A DNA stretch of 64,000 nt from Phaseolus vulgaris (GCF_000499845.2 NC_023753.2:26752202-26816201); one strand, 5' to 3'; shown: positions 1 to 12,275, numbered from the stretch's first letter. Made by a program: numbers and translations. The notes: a model not told the origin generated them from the sequence alone.

Positions 1-506
1 ATTTCTCTAAAATGTATAAATTTTAGTAAATAGTTAGAGAAAAGTATTGATAAGCTTTGAGCAGCAGTGAATGCTTACTAAATGCTTTGTAATCTGATTG
101 ATATGATATACCTATGCTTAAGTAATTTGTCTTGCTCAAAAGATAAAAAAACAAGTACCTTCGTTCTATTTTATTTAGATTAGAAAATTAAAAGTGAAAG
201 AATAAAAAGAAAAAGAAAAGTAAAAAGTGAAATTGTATATTATGTTGTAAATAAATACTTAAGGTATAGTCGCGCAAACTTTTTCGTTATTAGTGAAAAA
301 TGAACGTTTGAGTTCTTTTTTCGTGTTTTAGTTTTTCTAAGAGTTTTGATCTTTTGTTGTGTGCTTTCTCTTTTTCTTTATTTTTTCTTTGTCCTGATCT
401 TTCTTTGCTTTTCTAACCTGGAATAAGTGTAACTGTTGTCAGAAGAAAAAAATATTGTCTACTTTGCCAGGGTTGAAAAATCAGCGCAGCCATCAAAGAA
501 CCTTAA
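1..506. other. AT-rich intergenic DNA
   Basis: No reading frame of credible length or similarity was seen. The segment is AT-rich with T-rich runs around 350-420 and ends at the TAA that flanks the Harbinger-like element beginning at 507. It could hold the far end of a neighbouring transcript, but nothing in it shows that. Confidence 0.6.
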
Positions 507-1361
507 GGCCGTTTGTTTTTGGTGAAAAAAAAGGTAGATATTTACGTGCATAAGTGAAACACGAAAAACATGACAATAAATAATAAAAAACATGAAAAAC
601 GACACAGTTACACGTGTTAAACTTTCTTTACGTGTTTTAGGTAAGAATCACGAAGAAACATATATATATTTATATGTTAAACTTTCTTCAAGTGTTTTAG
701 GTAAGGATCACGAAGAAACTTTTATTTATATATATATATATATTAATAATTTACTTGTTTTTATTTTAAACTTAAATTATTATTAAATTTATTTAAAATA
801 GGATAACAATTTAAATATAATGAATATAACTAAAATTATAAAAAAGTAATTATTATAAAATAACATAATTAATCATATTATATATAGTAAATTATAACTA
901 TAAATAATAATAAATAAATATATTTTTAATAATAATTTTTTTATATAATAATTATATTAATTATAAAAAAATAAAAATAAAAATAATAATGTTATTTAAT
1001 ATAAATTTTTATTTATTAAATATTTATAATTATAAATATTTAAATAATTTTTATCAAATTTTATATGATTTTTATTTTTTTAGAATTTAAAGTTTAGGGT
1101 TAATACATTATAAAAATAATATTTCAATCAATAAAATAAGTGAATTAATTTTTTTTTAAAATAAATATAAAAATAATTTTGTAAATTAATATTTGTATTA
1201 ATTAATTAAAATATAATTTCAATAGTACTCATAACATTATTTACAATTTTTAAATTTTTATTTTATTTATTTTAATTTAAATAATCTCACTTTCTTTCTA
1301 TTTTTTCTTAAAATTATCTTAAATTTACTCCCTCAAATTCATCCTATTCCAAACAAAACAC
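507..1361. mobile_element. Probable PIF/Harbinger-like MITE remnant
   Basis: The left end reads GGCCGTTTGTTTTTGG directly after a TAA. The right end reads CCAAACAAAACAC, giving GTGTTTTGTTTGG on the other strand. The inner right flank (CTCCCTCAAATTC followed by an ATCC..TTCCAAAC stretch) matches the same part of the better-defined copy at 56032-56763 in reverse orientation, so both appear to be one family. The interior is very AT-rich and non-coding. A matching right-hand TTA/TAA duplication is not visible, so the right boundary is uncertain. Confidence 0.45.
616..720 (+). repeat. Two-copy tandem repeat, 60-bp period
   Basis: A segment starting GTTAAACTTTCTT and ending CACGAAGAAAC at 616-660 recurs at 676-720 with three or four substitutions. 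The spacer between the copies is AT-rich. It lies in the left part of the MITE-like element. A short open frame runs across it, but its repeats and low complexity argue against a gene. Confidence 0.7.
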
Positions 1362-1729
1362 GAAACACTTTCACTTCTCATAAGCATTACAGATTTTCTG
1401 AGATTTTATTCATATCTTATTATATTATTTTTAATTTTTTTCAAATTTTTTACTTTAATGCAAAAAGCTTTACAAGCTTTATATTTTCATATTTTTAATT
1501 TGCAGTCTTATATTTTTAAAAATGATTTAATTATTATATTAAAATAAAATAAGAAATAATTTTAAAATTATCATATCACTTCAACATGTTTAATTTTAAA
1601 ATTGAAGAATAGAAGTTTTTCTTAGAAGATTCAGTCTGAAATCTATTTTACCCGCTGCAGTGGAGATCCTCTGCATCTCCAAACTGGAGTCTTAGCTACA
1701 TACAGTTCCTCATCAAAATCAAACCGCTT
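1362..1729. other. AT-rich upstream region of the argJ gene
   Basis: About 370 bases separate the MITE-like remnant from the argJ telo-box. The sequence is AT-rich up to about 1640 and then becomes more balanced toward the transcription unit. No TATA box was confidently placed. Confidence 0.5.
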
Positions 1730-1738
1730 AAACCCTAA
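1730..1738 (+). promoter_or_regulatory. Telo-box (AAACCCTAA) upstream of argJ
   Basis: AAACCCTAA lies 23 bases before the argJ start codon. This motif is common near the starts of plant housekeeping genes and is often found with other growth-linked sites. It could lie in the promoter or the 5' leader, because the transcription start cannot be placed from sequence alone. Confidence 0.5.
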
Positions 1739-1760
1739 AACATTACTTCACACAACAAAA

Positions 1761-1837
1761 ATGTATTCCTGCATTCCTCAGCACCTTTTTCTGCACTTTC
1801 ACTTCGCATCTTCCCCAAACACGAAGGTCACTCTTCA

Positions 1838-1874
<37 letters not shown>

Positions 1875-4800
1875 CGTTCTTCTGATCATCGATGCCTGTT
1901 CGGTCGTTTCTCTTCAATGTATATATTTCCTAGACTCGCTGAGAAAACACATTTTTCAATTAACCTCTTCTGCAGGCGTTTAACTCCTCCATGCGCCATA
2001 CGAGTATTCGTGCTGTTTCAACCACTGAGAACAGCATACCGGCCGCTCCAATTTTTCTACCCGAAGGACCTTGGAACCAGGTCTCTTTCTAACCACCGGC
2101 AATTTTTTCTTAGGAAGCCACGTTGTTAAGATATTAATATTTTGTTATTGTAGCTTGCAGTGGAAATATTTTACTCTGTTTTGTTTATTCGTATCTGAGT
2201 GTTTCATTTTAAACATTCGATCAGATCCCTGGTGGAGTTACTGCTGCGGATGGGTTCAAAGCTGCGGGAATATACGGAGGTTTACGTGCTAAAGGAGAAA
2301 AACCCGATCTCGCGCTTGTCACGTGCGATGTTGATGCTGTGTCTGCAGGTTCGTTTGTTGATTTTGAGAGATGCTAATTTTGCGTTTGGTGTGAACTGAA
2401 CGTGATCGAATTGAATTTCTTTCAGGGTCGTTTACTACAAACGTGGTTGCGGCTGCTCCCGTGTTGTACTGCAAAAGGACGTTAGATATTTCCAATACAG
2501 TAAGGGACTTTTTTTTTTACCTAGTGTGTGCTACGTTGTTTTCTCAATAAGCAGTTTCATTGTCTATAATTATCAGTGGATAAATTCCACCATAAATAAT
2601 TGTTTAAGAGGAAAAAAAGAGAATAAAAAATAAAGTTTCACTAATAAATTAAGATTTCCCTTTGCCCTTCAAATTTTTCAGAAGTTATTTAAAAGTTTCT
2701 ATAAAAGCTAATACAAAAGTACAGTGATCTCTTTTATTCTCTATTTCTGTGTGTACGAATGGGTTTTTGTGTAAGAGAATGGGTGTTTGTACATACTTCG
2801 GCTAAGATTCCTGCAGTGTAACGTGTTTGCATTGTTACGCTTTTGAAATTCAACTTGATTCTTACCAATTGATCAGTTTTGCAACCTTCCAGGCTCGTGC
2901 CGTGGTGATTAATGCAGGTCAAGCAAATGCAGCTACGGTAGGTCATCAAAACCTTTTTCTGTTGTGTGCATGTGGGCTGTATTAAATAAATAGTCTACTG
3001 AAGTGTAGTTACTTAAGGGAATTCAGGAATGTTATTTAAAATTAGTGGTTGAGGCTTTTCATTTCTTCAGGGAAAAGAAGGTTACCAGGATGTAATAGAA
3101 TGTGTGGAAAGCCTTGCTAAGGTATCCATCCTTTCATTGTGTTAAACTGCTTTTGGTTATGTGGTTCTTGGCCAAGGGGTTTTTTCTTAGTCTTTGCTGT
3201 AAATGTTCTTGATTGTAGCTGCTGAAAATAAAGCCAGAAGAAGTATTAGTTGAGTCGACTGGTGTAATTGGTCAACGAATAAAGAAGGTAAATGCAGAGA
3301 CTGCATATTGGTTTTATATCACGTTTGCTTGTGTCCTTTGGATATTGCTTTCTGTTAAATGGACTAAGCATTCACAAAATTCTGCACAAGCCAGTTGAAA
3401 AGTTTATTGATTTATATACTTGTTTTATTTGCAGGGAGCATTTATAAACTCACTTCCCACCCTAGTGAATGCACTGTCATCTTCAGTTGAGGGGTAATTC
3501 CTGCGTTTTTGTGATTTAATATTTCTTTTAATTTTTATATTTGACATACAATCATGTCAAGAAACTCACATTTTTTCAGTGGTCATTAAATGACCTTTGG
3601 ATTCATTTAGTTTTCTTTTTGGTTTCCTTCTTTCACCATTTTGGTTTATTATTCTTTGAAAAGTATATAGTTCTGAACAACACTTGCTGTGTCCCATTTT
3701 CCTTCATTCAATAATTTATTATCAAATCTTATTAGCTTACGTACAGGGCAGACTCTGCAGCAGTGGCAATCACTACAACAGATCTTGTTAGCAAGAGTGT
3801 GGCAATTGAGTCTCTGGTATTACTTGTTACTATTTGCTCACTTGTTTTAAATTGACACAACTAGTTCATATTTTATTTTAATTACTCATTTGGTTCATAT
3901 GCAGACACAATCTTTACATTCTAGTCTCTATGCTTACAAACTACTCATTTTAGTCTCTCGACATACATTTTTAACTCATTATTAACACATACACTTAATT
4001 TGTTTTAGTTCCCAAAACTTTGGACACTAAGGACTAAAATGGATTAAAAAGTGTATGTGTATAACTAAAAAGAGTAAGTTTTAGTACAGAGATTAAAACA
4101 TAGAATTATGCATGTGTAGGGACCAAATAAGAAATTAAACCTTGATTGTTTATTAAGCACATATACATATATATTGATAAATACACACATTTGACATTAG
4201 CATGTATAAATCATAAGATTGCCTTGTTCAATTGATTAGTTGTGGATATGTATAGGGTCGGCAGCTTTCAGCAGCCCGAAAGTTATAGGGTTAATGGGAA
4301 AAGAACCAACAATTTGACTGTTTTGGAGATTTCTACATTGATATGTATATGATAGCTTACCATAATTCAATGAGTCTCTAATTTCTAAGACAGAAACCTC
4401 AGCTCTTGGCGTTTGGGAATTAATTTGTGAGACGTGTCTGGTTAATTCCCAAATTCTATTTGCTAATTTGAAGAGTGACAAAAAGCGCAATAATCTTATT
4501 CTAATTATTGTTGTGCGTTGGTTAGGTTGGAGGAACTAAGATCAGAGTTGGTGGAATGGCAAAAGGTTCTGGAATGATCCACCCAAATATGGCTACCATG
4601 CTCGGGGTATGTCTTATTTGATGCTTCTTTCTTATTTGGAATATACAGATTATCCAGTTCATTCCTTGAACTATATCTACCCTAGGTAATAACAACTGAT
4701 GCTCGGGTAAGCTATGCTGTTTGGAGAAAGATGGTGCAGGTTGCTGTAAGCCGAAGTTTCAACCAGATAACTGTATGTGTTTTTCTCACCTTTTCTGGAT

Positions 4801-7800
4801 ATAAAGAATTCAGTTAATTTATTTTCATTATTTTCCCTAAATTAAAATGCAAAAACAGATGGCTATAATTTCACAATTGAAACTAGTGTTGTATGTTGCA
4901 AAAAATTATTCGCAAAATTTAATATATTTGTCTCTTACAAGGTGATGCCATGTTATCTCCAAAGCTTTTGCCCCCATTTTTTGGATTGTAATTGTTTCTT
5001 ATGTTTCTTTTTACTTTGTTCTGCCACAGGTAGATGGAGATACTAGTACTAATGACACTGTAATTGCTTTGGCTAGTGGGTTGTCTGGGCTATCCTGCAT
5101 ATCTTCTCTGGACAGTGATGAAGCTATTCAACTTCAGGCATGCCTAGATGCGGTAAAGTTCACCTTGTACAGTTTCATCACTATTTTTTCATCTAATATT
5201 TTTATTCTTTTCCTTTGAACAAGTTAATATAGTCATGTACTTAACTTTTGCTGGAAGCTTTTCCTTTCTAGTAGAACTGGCAAATGAAGTACTATGACCA
5301 TTGTGCTGGAGGTAGTGTCACACTCCATTTGGTATTAGATATTCAATAATACGTATGGGGAAATGTTGCATAATCACCGTTCCTTTTTCCTGTAAGTACT
5401 TAAGACTGAAAATATTAAAAAAGAACTTAAGAGATTGATTATCTCTTTGCTGATCCTTGTTATTTATAGAGGAAAATTACATCAGGAATACCGTGAGCTA
5501 TAAGAAAAAAAAAACTATGTCTAGGTAATTAATGCTAATAAGCAAAACAGCTTTTTAGGACAGACAGACTACTTAACCTATCTAAGCAAGTTAAGTTATA
5601 TAACCAAGATAAATTATTCTAACATAAATAATAAAGTAGGTCCCTGCTCCCGTTCATTCAAGAAAAAGGCCTGCAAAAATGGCTGAATTTTCCTTTTTAT
5701 GATTCTTTCTTTCCTGTAGATCTTGTTCCATTCCATGATTTACTTGAAGCATTTAATTTTTTTCTTCAAAAGTGATCTGTCAGCAAATGTGATGTTTTAA
5801 TTTTTTTCCTTTTAGAACTTGTTCCATTATTTACATGAAACATGTAATTTATTCTTCAAAGTGATCTGTCAGCGAATGTGAAGTTTTGAATTGCTTGTTA
5901 TTTCCAGGTAATGCAAGGTCTTGCCAAATCAATAGCTTGGGATGGAGAAGGAGCAACATGCCTCATTGAGGTATGCTTTTTTTGTTGTCAAGGATATTTG
6001 TGCAGCATCACTGTTGGTTTAATGCTGCTGTCTGTGTTCTTTTACACATCCAGTATTAATGTTTCTGTCTGTGCATGAATCTTGATTGAAAACATCTTTA
6101 CTCTTTAAGAGCACTGGTGATACGTTTCATCCTGCCCTCCTTGTTTCCAAAGAACCTCATCAATTTAAAAATGTTACTAATGAATAAAAATGCAGGATTT
6201 GACTAAGCTTTTTTCACGTTGGAGACCAATATGGAAAGTGTTTCAACTTGTAAAGTTAATTACCACTTCTTCCATTGTGGATCTATGAGACTGTTTGGAT
6301 AGAGCCAACTATCATTAAATGGATTTATCTTTGAGACCATATTAGGATAGAGCCAATGAATGACAGCAGTAATTAGAAAATAGACCCTAAAATTGCAAAT
6401 CAATCCCCCTGATGACAGTGGCGACGACATAAGATCAGTAGTTGAACGATGAAGTGAGAGAGATAGAGATGGCAGCATCCACTATTGCAAAAGGGAGGCT
6501 AACAAGAGAAAGAGAGGCCCATTCCTTTTTCCGTACATCTGCTATTACTTTTTATAGTAAGATAAATAAGCCATGCTACTGATGTAATGCGTGGGCACTT
6601 GTCTATTTTTCTGTATGATTTGGTAGCTGTGTTTTGATTTTGACGTAGCTCTTAATGAAAATGTGGACTTATCTTGCTTTATATTGTTATTTATCATCAA
6701 TTCCATCTTATTTTGCAGGTCAGTGTAACTGGAGCAAACAGTGAAGCTGAAGCTGCAAAAGTTGCACGTTCAGTTGCATCATCTTCACTTGTAAAGGCAT
6801 GATGGTTGAACTAAAGAATTATTTTACCTTTTCAATCTGGCAAAGTATAGTTTTCTAACATAATGTTTCATCAGGCTGCTATTTATGGTAGAGACCCCAA
6901 TTGGGGTCGGATTGCTGCTGCAGCTGGTTACTCAGGGGTTTCATTCCATCAAGATTTACTTAGGGTAGAGCTGGGAGACATTTTATTGATGGATGGTGGG
7001 GAACCACAATTATTTGACCGGTAGGACTTCTTTTGTAGGACTTCTTTTTTTGGTTATTTTTCTTGCACTGACAAATTAGTTAAAAAAAACGAACACTTTT
7101 TCCCCCAATACCAGTTAGTAAATGTACAATTTCTGATGTTGTGGAAGGGTTTCACTTTTCTTGAACGTGAATCATCCAGTCAAATTATTAATATGTTCAC
7201 ATAATAAAAAACTCAAGAATGAAAGCCGAGTAGAATAACATTTTAGGTTCTCATTTTTTTCCATGAAACACTAGCATTTAGGATTTTGTAGCAAGAGATC
7301 GGTGTAAGAATTGAGTTTTATCACTGCCAGCTATTATTAGTTTGTCATCCCTTTTTTTGTCAAAATAGTATTTTTAATTTAATATTCAATTTTAGTTGCT
7401 AAAATGATTCTTATAGCTAGAAAAAATCTGATTGTATCCATCCAACTAATAGCTGATCATGAACATTTTTATGAGATTTTTTTATATATAAGAGATCTTC
7501 TTTGTCAATCTGGCCATGCTTGCATGTGTGCTGTGCTTCATTATACAAATCTCTTAAAGCTTGTAATCGTGGCAGGCACGCGGCAAGTAGTTATCTCAGA
7601 AAAGCAGGGGAGACTCACGACACTGTGAGAATTCAAATATCAGTCGGTAAGTTATATCCCTAACGGTAAACTGTTTTCTTTTTTAATCAAATATGGAATT
7701 AATACCCACATATATACTGATTGATGTTCATTTCCTATTGACAGGCAATGGACCTGGACGTGGACAAGCATGGGGCTGTGATTTAAGTTATGATTACGTT

Positions 7801-7827
7801 AAAATAAATGCTGAGTACACAACATAA
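1761..7827 (+). CDS. ArgJ: Arginine biosynthesis bifunctional protein ArgJ (glutamate N-acetyltransferase), plastid
   Basis: Transfers acetyl from N-acetylornithine to glutamate (and in some family members from acetyl-CoA), recycling acetyl in plastid arginine and ornithine synthesis. I read 17 exons: 1761-1826, 1976-2080, 2225-2348, 2426-2499, 2893-2937, 3071-3121, 3219-3287, 3435-3493, 3747-3816, 4526-4606, 4686-4772, 5030-5152, 5908-5970, 6719-6796, 6875-7020, 7576-7646 and 7745-7827. They join in frame to 464 residues, the usual plant length. The first ~45 residues are rich in Ser, Arg and His, as in a transit peptide. Family motifs follow: [42 protein letters not shown] (self-cleavage before the Thr of ATM), [18 protein letters not shown] and [18 protein letters not shown] at the end. 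Every junction is GT-AG except the intron after 6796, best read as GC-AG. No frame break was seen. Convergent with the next gene. Confidence 0.95.
1838..1872 (+). repeat. (CT)n microsatellite in argJ intron 1
   Basis: A nearly pure CT run lies within the first intron, just after the transit-peptide exon. Such runs are common near plant gene starts and vary in length between individuals. It may also aid transcription, but that is inference. Confidence 0.85.
3875..4140. mobile_element. Fold-back MITE-like insertion in argJ intron 9
   Basis: The left half (from about 3880) and right half (to about 4140) are imperfect reverse complements over more than 100 bases. For example, CATTTTAGTCTCTCGACATAC on the left pairs with the right-hand stretch around GTGTATGTGTATAACTAAAA, and a left TTGGTTCATATGCA pairs with TGCATGTGTAGGGACCAAA on the right. 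The halves meet near 4010. This explains why intron 9 is 709 bases long. No transposase is present and no target duplication was identified, so the class is unknown. Confidence 0.55.
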
Positions 7828-8447
7828 CCAAATGAAAATCCTAATGAAGTTAGATATTATTTAAGACTTTTTAATATTGATTTCATTTTTAGAGATTTGA
7901 TTTTGAAATATACGGTATTAGCTTGGATGATCTTTTAGATTTGATTTTGAATTTTGAACCTTTTGTTTTGTAGTTTTGACTGCTGGCCTATTTAAAAATA
8001 AAATTGGATATTATTCAGATAAAAGTATACAAAATTAAGCTCTTGCACAAAATACATCTTCACTTCCTTTAAAAATATACTCTAGAATAAGTTTTTTAGA
8101 TGACTGAAGTTGGAGAGTTCCCTGCCGTCTGCAATGAGGCAATGAAGTTTCTTGGCTTCGTTTATTCATCACATTAATTTCAGTGGATGACTAGAATTGA
8201 ATACCAAAATGTTGAGGCATATAATATCTCGTAATTCCTGATTGGTAAATGAAAGCAATGGCTGTGGAGCATGTGGCCTCTGAAAACAGAAGCTAAGTAT
8301 GCCGATAATAGTGATGTAAAAATATCAGCCGTTTAAAGATCCTTCCAGCAATGTTAACCTAGAACCCTAATTAGTTAACAAAAAGGATATAGCATCGTAC
8401 TTCTTCTTGGTCAATCTATTTCATCATACAACAAAACAGAAATGTAT
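7828..8447. other. Intergenic region between convergent genes
   Basis: This stretch lies between the argJ stop and the stop of the convergent gene, so it should hold both 3' untranslated regions. It has several AATAAA-like hexamers (for example AAAATAAAATTG near 7997) on the plus strand. No other gene was seen. Confidence 0.6.
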
Positions 8448-9846
8448 TCATGCAGTCTCGATACTTGATACAATCGATCGTGTTACACTCGATACTTCTC
8501 CAATAGGCCAGTGCACCTTTGTAACTGATGCTTTTAAGTAGCTAGTTGCACAGTAGGAATCATGATCAGCAACTTTAAGATCATCTACTTCAGTGGAAGC
8601 TTCAAACAACTCATCACCAGAATGCAGCCACCTGTTTCGATACTGTTTGTCTTTGCTGCTGCTGCTGCTTCTTCTAGAGTAATTGATTACCTTCTGGCTC
8701 TTCTTTCCATTTTTCTTTTCACTCTTCCTGACCCTGGCTTTCTGCTGTTTCTTGTTTTTAACAGTATGTGATGACAATGTAGGTAACGGATCATACACAT
8801 CAGGGGCCCATTTCACAGTCAATTTAGTTTGAGATCCCCCCTCTTTTTCACGGCTACCCTTCATGGCAGATACAAGTTTTGGAGGAGCCTGTGGTGTATA
8901 GAACAGAAAAAATGGAAATCAATAAGAAAAAAAAAAGTGCTTATAAGAATAGATGCCAATAATATATGCCTAAGGCCATAGTGCAGCATCGACTCTATCA
9001 CACAAGTCAAAATACACATCCGCTATTATGCTCCTACACACTTTCAATATATCAACCTATAAATTACACCTACCAACGTTTCCCCCCAAATAAAAACATC
9101 TAAACTTTATGAATAAAGAAGCCCCAAACCCTAGCCCAAAATCTTAAGCACAGAGAACAATTCTGTGCAGTCCTATTTTGGGTTGGAAATCTTAGATAAA
9201 CTACAGTAAGCAACGTACTAAGAAGCCACAATGTTCTAGCTACCATTGCAATGAAAAATAAATAAAATCATGAAAGAGGAATTATTACGAATAGTAGTTA
9301 CACAATTTGCAAAGTGCTAAATAACTAAAAATGTCTGCATAGATGCACAGCATATAATACACCAAAAAACTGATGCCATACACCGGAACACGCAAGCAAC
9401 AACTCAGCTTAAACGTCACTACCCTTAAAATGAGCATACAACAGAAATCGGAACAAACCCTTCTGTTTCTTCATTGAATAAAAATACATGCTGAAATTAA
9501 AACATTAAGAACTTACTTCCAAAGATACCGAGCACGAGTAGTTATGCCGAGGAGATTGCTTAGAGAGTGATTTATCTGCCTCCTCGTCAGAAGAGCTCGA
9601 AGGCAGAATCATGTCAGGATAAGGAATCGTTGAACACTCATTCAAGCACTTAATCTCTAATTTGGTTTCTTGCGGTTCAAAATCTCGGCACAAATTCTCC
9701 TCCACGTAAAAAATATCAATACTATCCACCTCGGATGCATGTTCCAACTTTTGAGCATCTTGTACATGCAGTGACTCAATAAAGGTACCTTCAAGCTTAC
9801 TTATGACGTACTCATTCACAACACTAACAGTAGCAGGCGTGGCCAT
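8448..9846 (-). CDS. Unrecognised plant protein, 256 residues, Lys/Ser-rich C-terminal half
   Basis: Two coding exons on the minus strand, 9846-9517 and 8888-8448, join in phase 0 across a clean GT-AG intron. The start is the ATG at 9846, directly after a good acceptor (9862-9863) of a probable leader intron. Residues 1-110 are acidic (IDIFYVEENL, SSSSDEEAD). Residues 111-256 are basic: a KLTVKWAPDVYDPLPT segment, then a Lys/Arg-rich stretch (KNKKQQKARVRKSEKKNGKK) with a Ser run, a KQYRNRW segment and a tail with a possible zinc-binding or disulphide Cys. No signal peptide or membrane span is apparent. The basic stretch could act as a nuclear localisation signal. I do not recognise the family by name; the VKWAPDVYDP segment looks like a conserved core. 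Intact splice sites and frame argue that the gene is real. Confidence 0.75.
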
Positions 9847-10965
9847 CAATTGTATTAGGCACTACAAGTAACAACCAGACAAAAAAAATTGATGAATAAT
9901 AATAAAAAAAAACACCACCAATAATCTACATACACAAGCATTACCAAGGAAACCATTCCAAACATACTTTGTCCTCATGAGTGCCAAGAAATCAAAGAGC
10001 TAAAAAAGGAAATTAATCAATATCATGGGGTAAATATTAGCTGTAACAATGAAGTAGCAACAATAGAATAAGGAACTATATTGATAATGGAGACGAATCA
10101 ACCTGTAAAGATTTCCAGATAAATTTACCAGTCCCACAGCTTATGATGGTATGATGACTAATTCAGAAATAGTAGTGAAATTATCATTAAAATATGAAAT
10201 ACGTAAACACTAAGAAGATTCCATGTTTCCATCAATTCAATCGGCCCAAAACATTGTTACTATAAACATAACCAGAAACGACCAATTTAAAATTTAAACT
10301 ACTATTTAAATGCAGTGAAAATGAGGTAATGATTTTATATTATATTATGTAGATATTTTCAAATGAGCATACACGAGACAATCGGAATACAAAAGCAAAT
10401 AAGACGACCCTATAAGCATCACTATTTTTCCATCAGCCAGTTTTCATGAAATTCAAATCATATACCTAAATCAACGGCGTTTACAGCTGCAAAATTTTCA
10501 CGGTCTTTGAAGTCAACACAACAGCAAGGGAAACAACGGTTCGATCCACAATTTCGCGAACAGGAGATCGAGGAAGAAAATATGAGAAAGGAAGAAAAAC
10601 AGAAGAGAGAAAAGGGAGGAAGAAAAAGTGGTGATGTTAACTAAGACTACAACGCCGATCACTTTTCTCAAGATGTTTGAGACGACGAGTGGAGGATCCA
10701 GCGTGGAGCATGGCCAAGGAAGGAACGAAATGGCATATAAGGAGTAGTCCAAAGGGGAGCGAAGGCATCGTGGAAACCCTAATTCTTACACCGAAATCCG
10801 AAAGGCTCTGTGCGATTTCAACTGCAAGAACATTCGATTAGAGATGGATGCAGAGAGGAAGGAGATTGAAAGGTGGTTGAAAGCTTAATTGTTTGGAGAG
10901 AATTATTGTATTGTAGAGGAAAAAACGCGTAAAGATATAATGTGTTAGGAAGAAAGATGAAGCAG
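9847..10965 (-). other. Probable 5' leader and leader intron(s) of the 256-residue protein gene
   Basis: Upstream of the ATG on the minus strand, a good splice acceptor ends at 9862. The stretch from there to about 10450 is AT-rich and intron-like. From about 10500 to 10940 the composition is more balanced and contains a telo-box-like AAACCCTAA on the plus strand near 10775. A TATA box lies just beyond. Donor positions in this leader could not be fixed. Confidence 0.45.
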
Positions 10966-10973
10966 TATTTATA
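10966..10973 (-). promoter_or_regulatory. TATA box (TATAAATA) for the 256-residue protein gene
   Basis: On the minus strand the sequence reads CAACTATAAATACTGC, a strong plant TATA match. It is upstream of the balanced-composition leader and about 1.1 kb from the ATG, which fits a gene with a spliced 5' leader. It is the only good TATA candidate in this interval. Confidence 0.55.
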
Positions 10974-10979
10974 GTTGGT

Positions 10980-11780
10980 GCTAGCTTGGAGGGAATAGGA
11001 AAGGTCCTGTTTTGGATTGGTCAGAACAAATCTAGACCTACACGTTGCGTTTTTTTAGACCTATTACCCTGTCAAACCCCAACTTTCAATCTCTGGTACA
11101 GATAATTCAACCTTTTTATTTATTTCACAGCTTTGTCAATAACCATAGAAAAGTTAAATTATTAAATAAGTAAATTTATTGAATAATTAAACTATTTTTT
11201 TATTTATTATAAGAATATAAAATCAATATATATTAATCTCGTCATATTGTCATTTTTTTTTTCGGTTAACCAAACAAAACATTGGCAAAATTCTTACTAC
11301 ACCAGCACGCGATTATGTTAGATGACGAAAATGTTTATGTGAGATGAGAAAAATGACTTTAAATAAAAAATGTGGAGAAGAAAAATATTTTTGAAATTTT
11401 CTTATAATATTATTTGGATTTTTGTAACACATTCCTAAATTTTAAAAATTTAAAATATATTTATACAAATTTTATATTTTTGATTTCTATAAAATATATA
11501 TTTTTATTCTAAATTTATATTTTTTAAATAAAATTTTGAGTTTTTAATTGTATCTTTTGAATTTTTAGATTTTTAAATTTAAGGATAATTTTGAAAAATT
11601 AAAAGATGATAGGGTAGAAATTTAAATTGGTATTTTGCAGGAAGGCCTAAAAGTTATTGTAATTCACTTCTGCCCCAAAACTGTTTTGAACCTCTACTAC
11701 TGCAGTATACCTTATTCTAATCCCTTTATTTCTTAACAAAACACTAGCTTATTATTTTTGTTTGTACTAAGTTAAGACCA
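10980..11780. other. AT-rich intergenic DNA
   Basis: No gene is supported here. It runs from the promoter of the minus-strand gene to a GC-richer island at about 11785 and is mostly A/T runs, including a dense AT block at 11390-11600. Confidence 0.55.
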
Positions 11781-11784
11781 ATCA

Positions 11785-12275
11785 TGATGAGCTCCAGTTC
11801 TGAAAAGTTATCATTTGATATAGTTTATAGTGAAAAAATTATCAAACCTCGGGTTGTACAGATTAGCCCGCGGTCGGTTGAAAGAAATATGGACGGGTTG
11901 CTGATTTTCATCCGTTGTTTGTTTAGGTTCATTCTTGATAATTTGTCGTTTGCGCGGGTTAAGTGCGGGGGAGACGGATTGACCTATATAATCTGCATAA
12001 TTTTAAAATATAATTTTTTTTTTATTTTTATATTTTTTTTTATGTAGTTTCATATTTTACATTTTAAAAATATTTTGTGAAAATAATATTATGAGACCAT
12101 TTATTTACCTAATGTATCTAAATAAAATAAATTTAAAATTATTTCAAAAATTTTATTTCAAAAATTATTTAAAAAAAATATATATATTTTTTATGCGGAC
12201 TGGTCCACAGACCTGCTGCCCAACCTTATACGGGACGGGCCAACCCGCATTGCCACCCAATATACTATTATGGCT
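11785..12275. mobile_element. Decayed DNA transposon-like island with GC-rich ends
   Basis: Two GC-rich patches with related content flank an AT-rich core. The left one, at 11860-11985, carries CCCGCGGTCGG, GACGGGTTG and GCGCGGGTTAAG. The right one, at 12195-12260, carries GACTGGTCC, ACGGGACGGGCC and AACCCGCATTG. They look like degenerate inverted copies, as in old non-autonomous hAT-type elements of plants. Exact termini and target duplications were not found, so the class is only a suggestion. Confidence 0.3.

Noticed and set aside
592..786. 64-codon frame in the left end of the window
   Set aside because: It runs through a two-copy tandem repeat and an AT-rich tract; the product is repetitive and low in complexity.
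8562..8771. 69-codon plus-strand frame opposite the 256-residue protein gene
   Set aside because: Antisense shadow of the Lys/Ser-rich exon.
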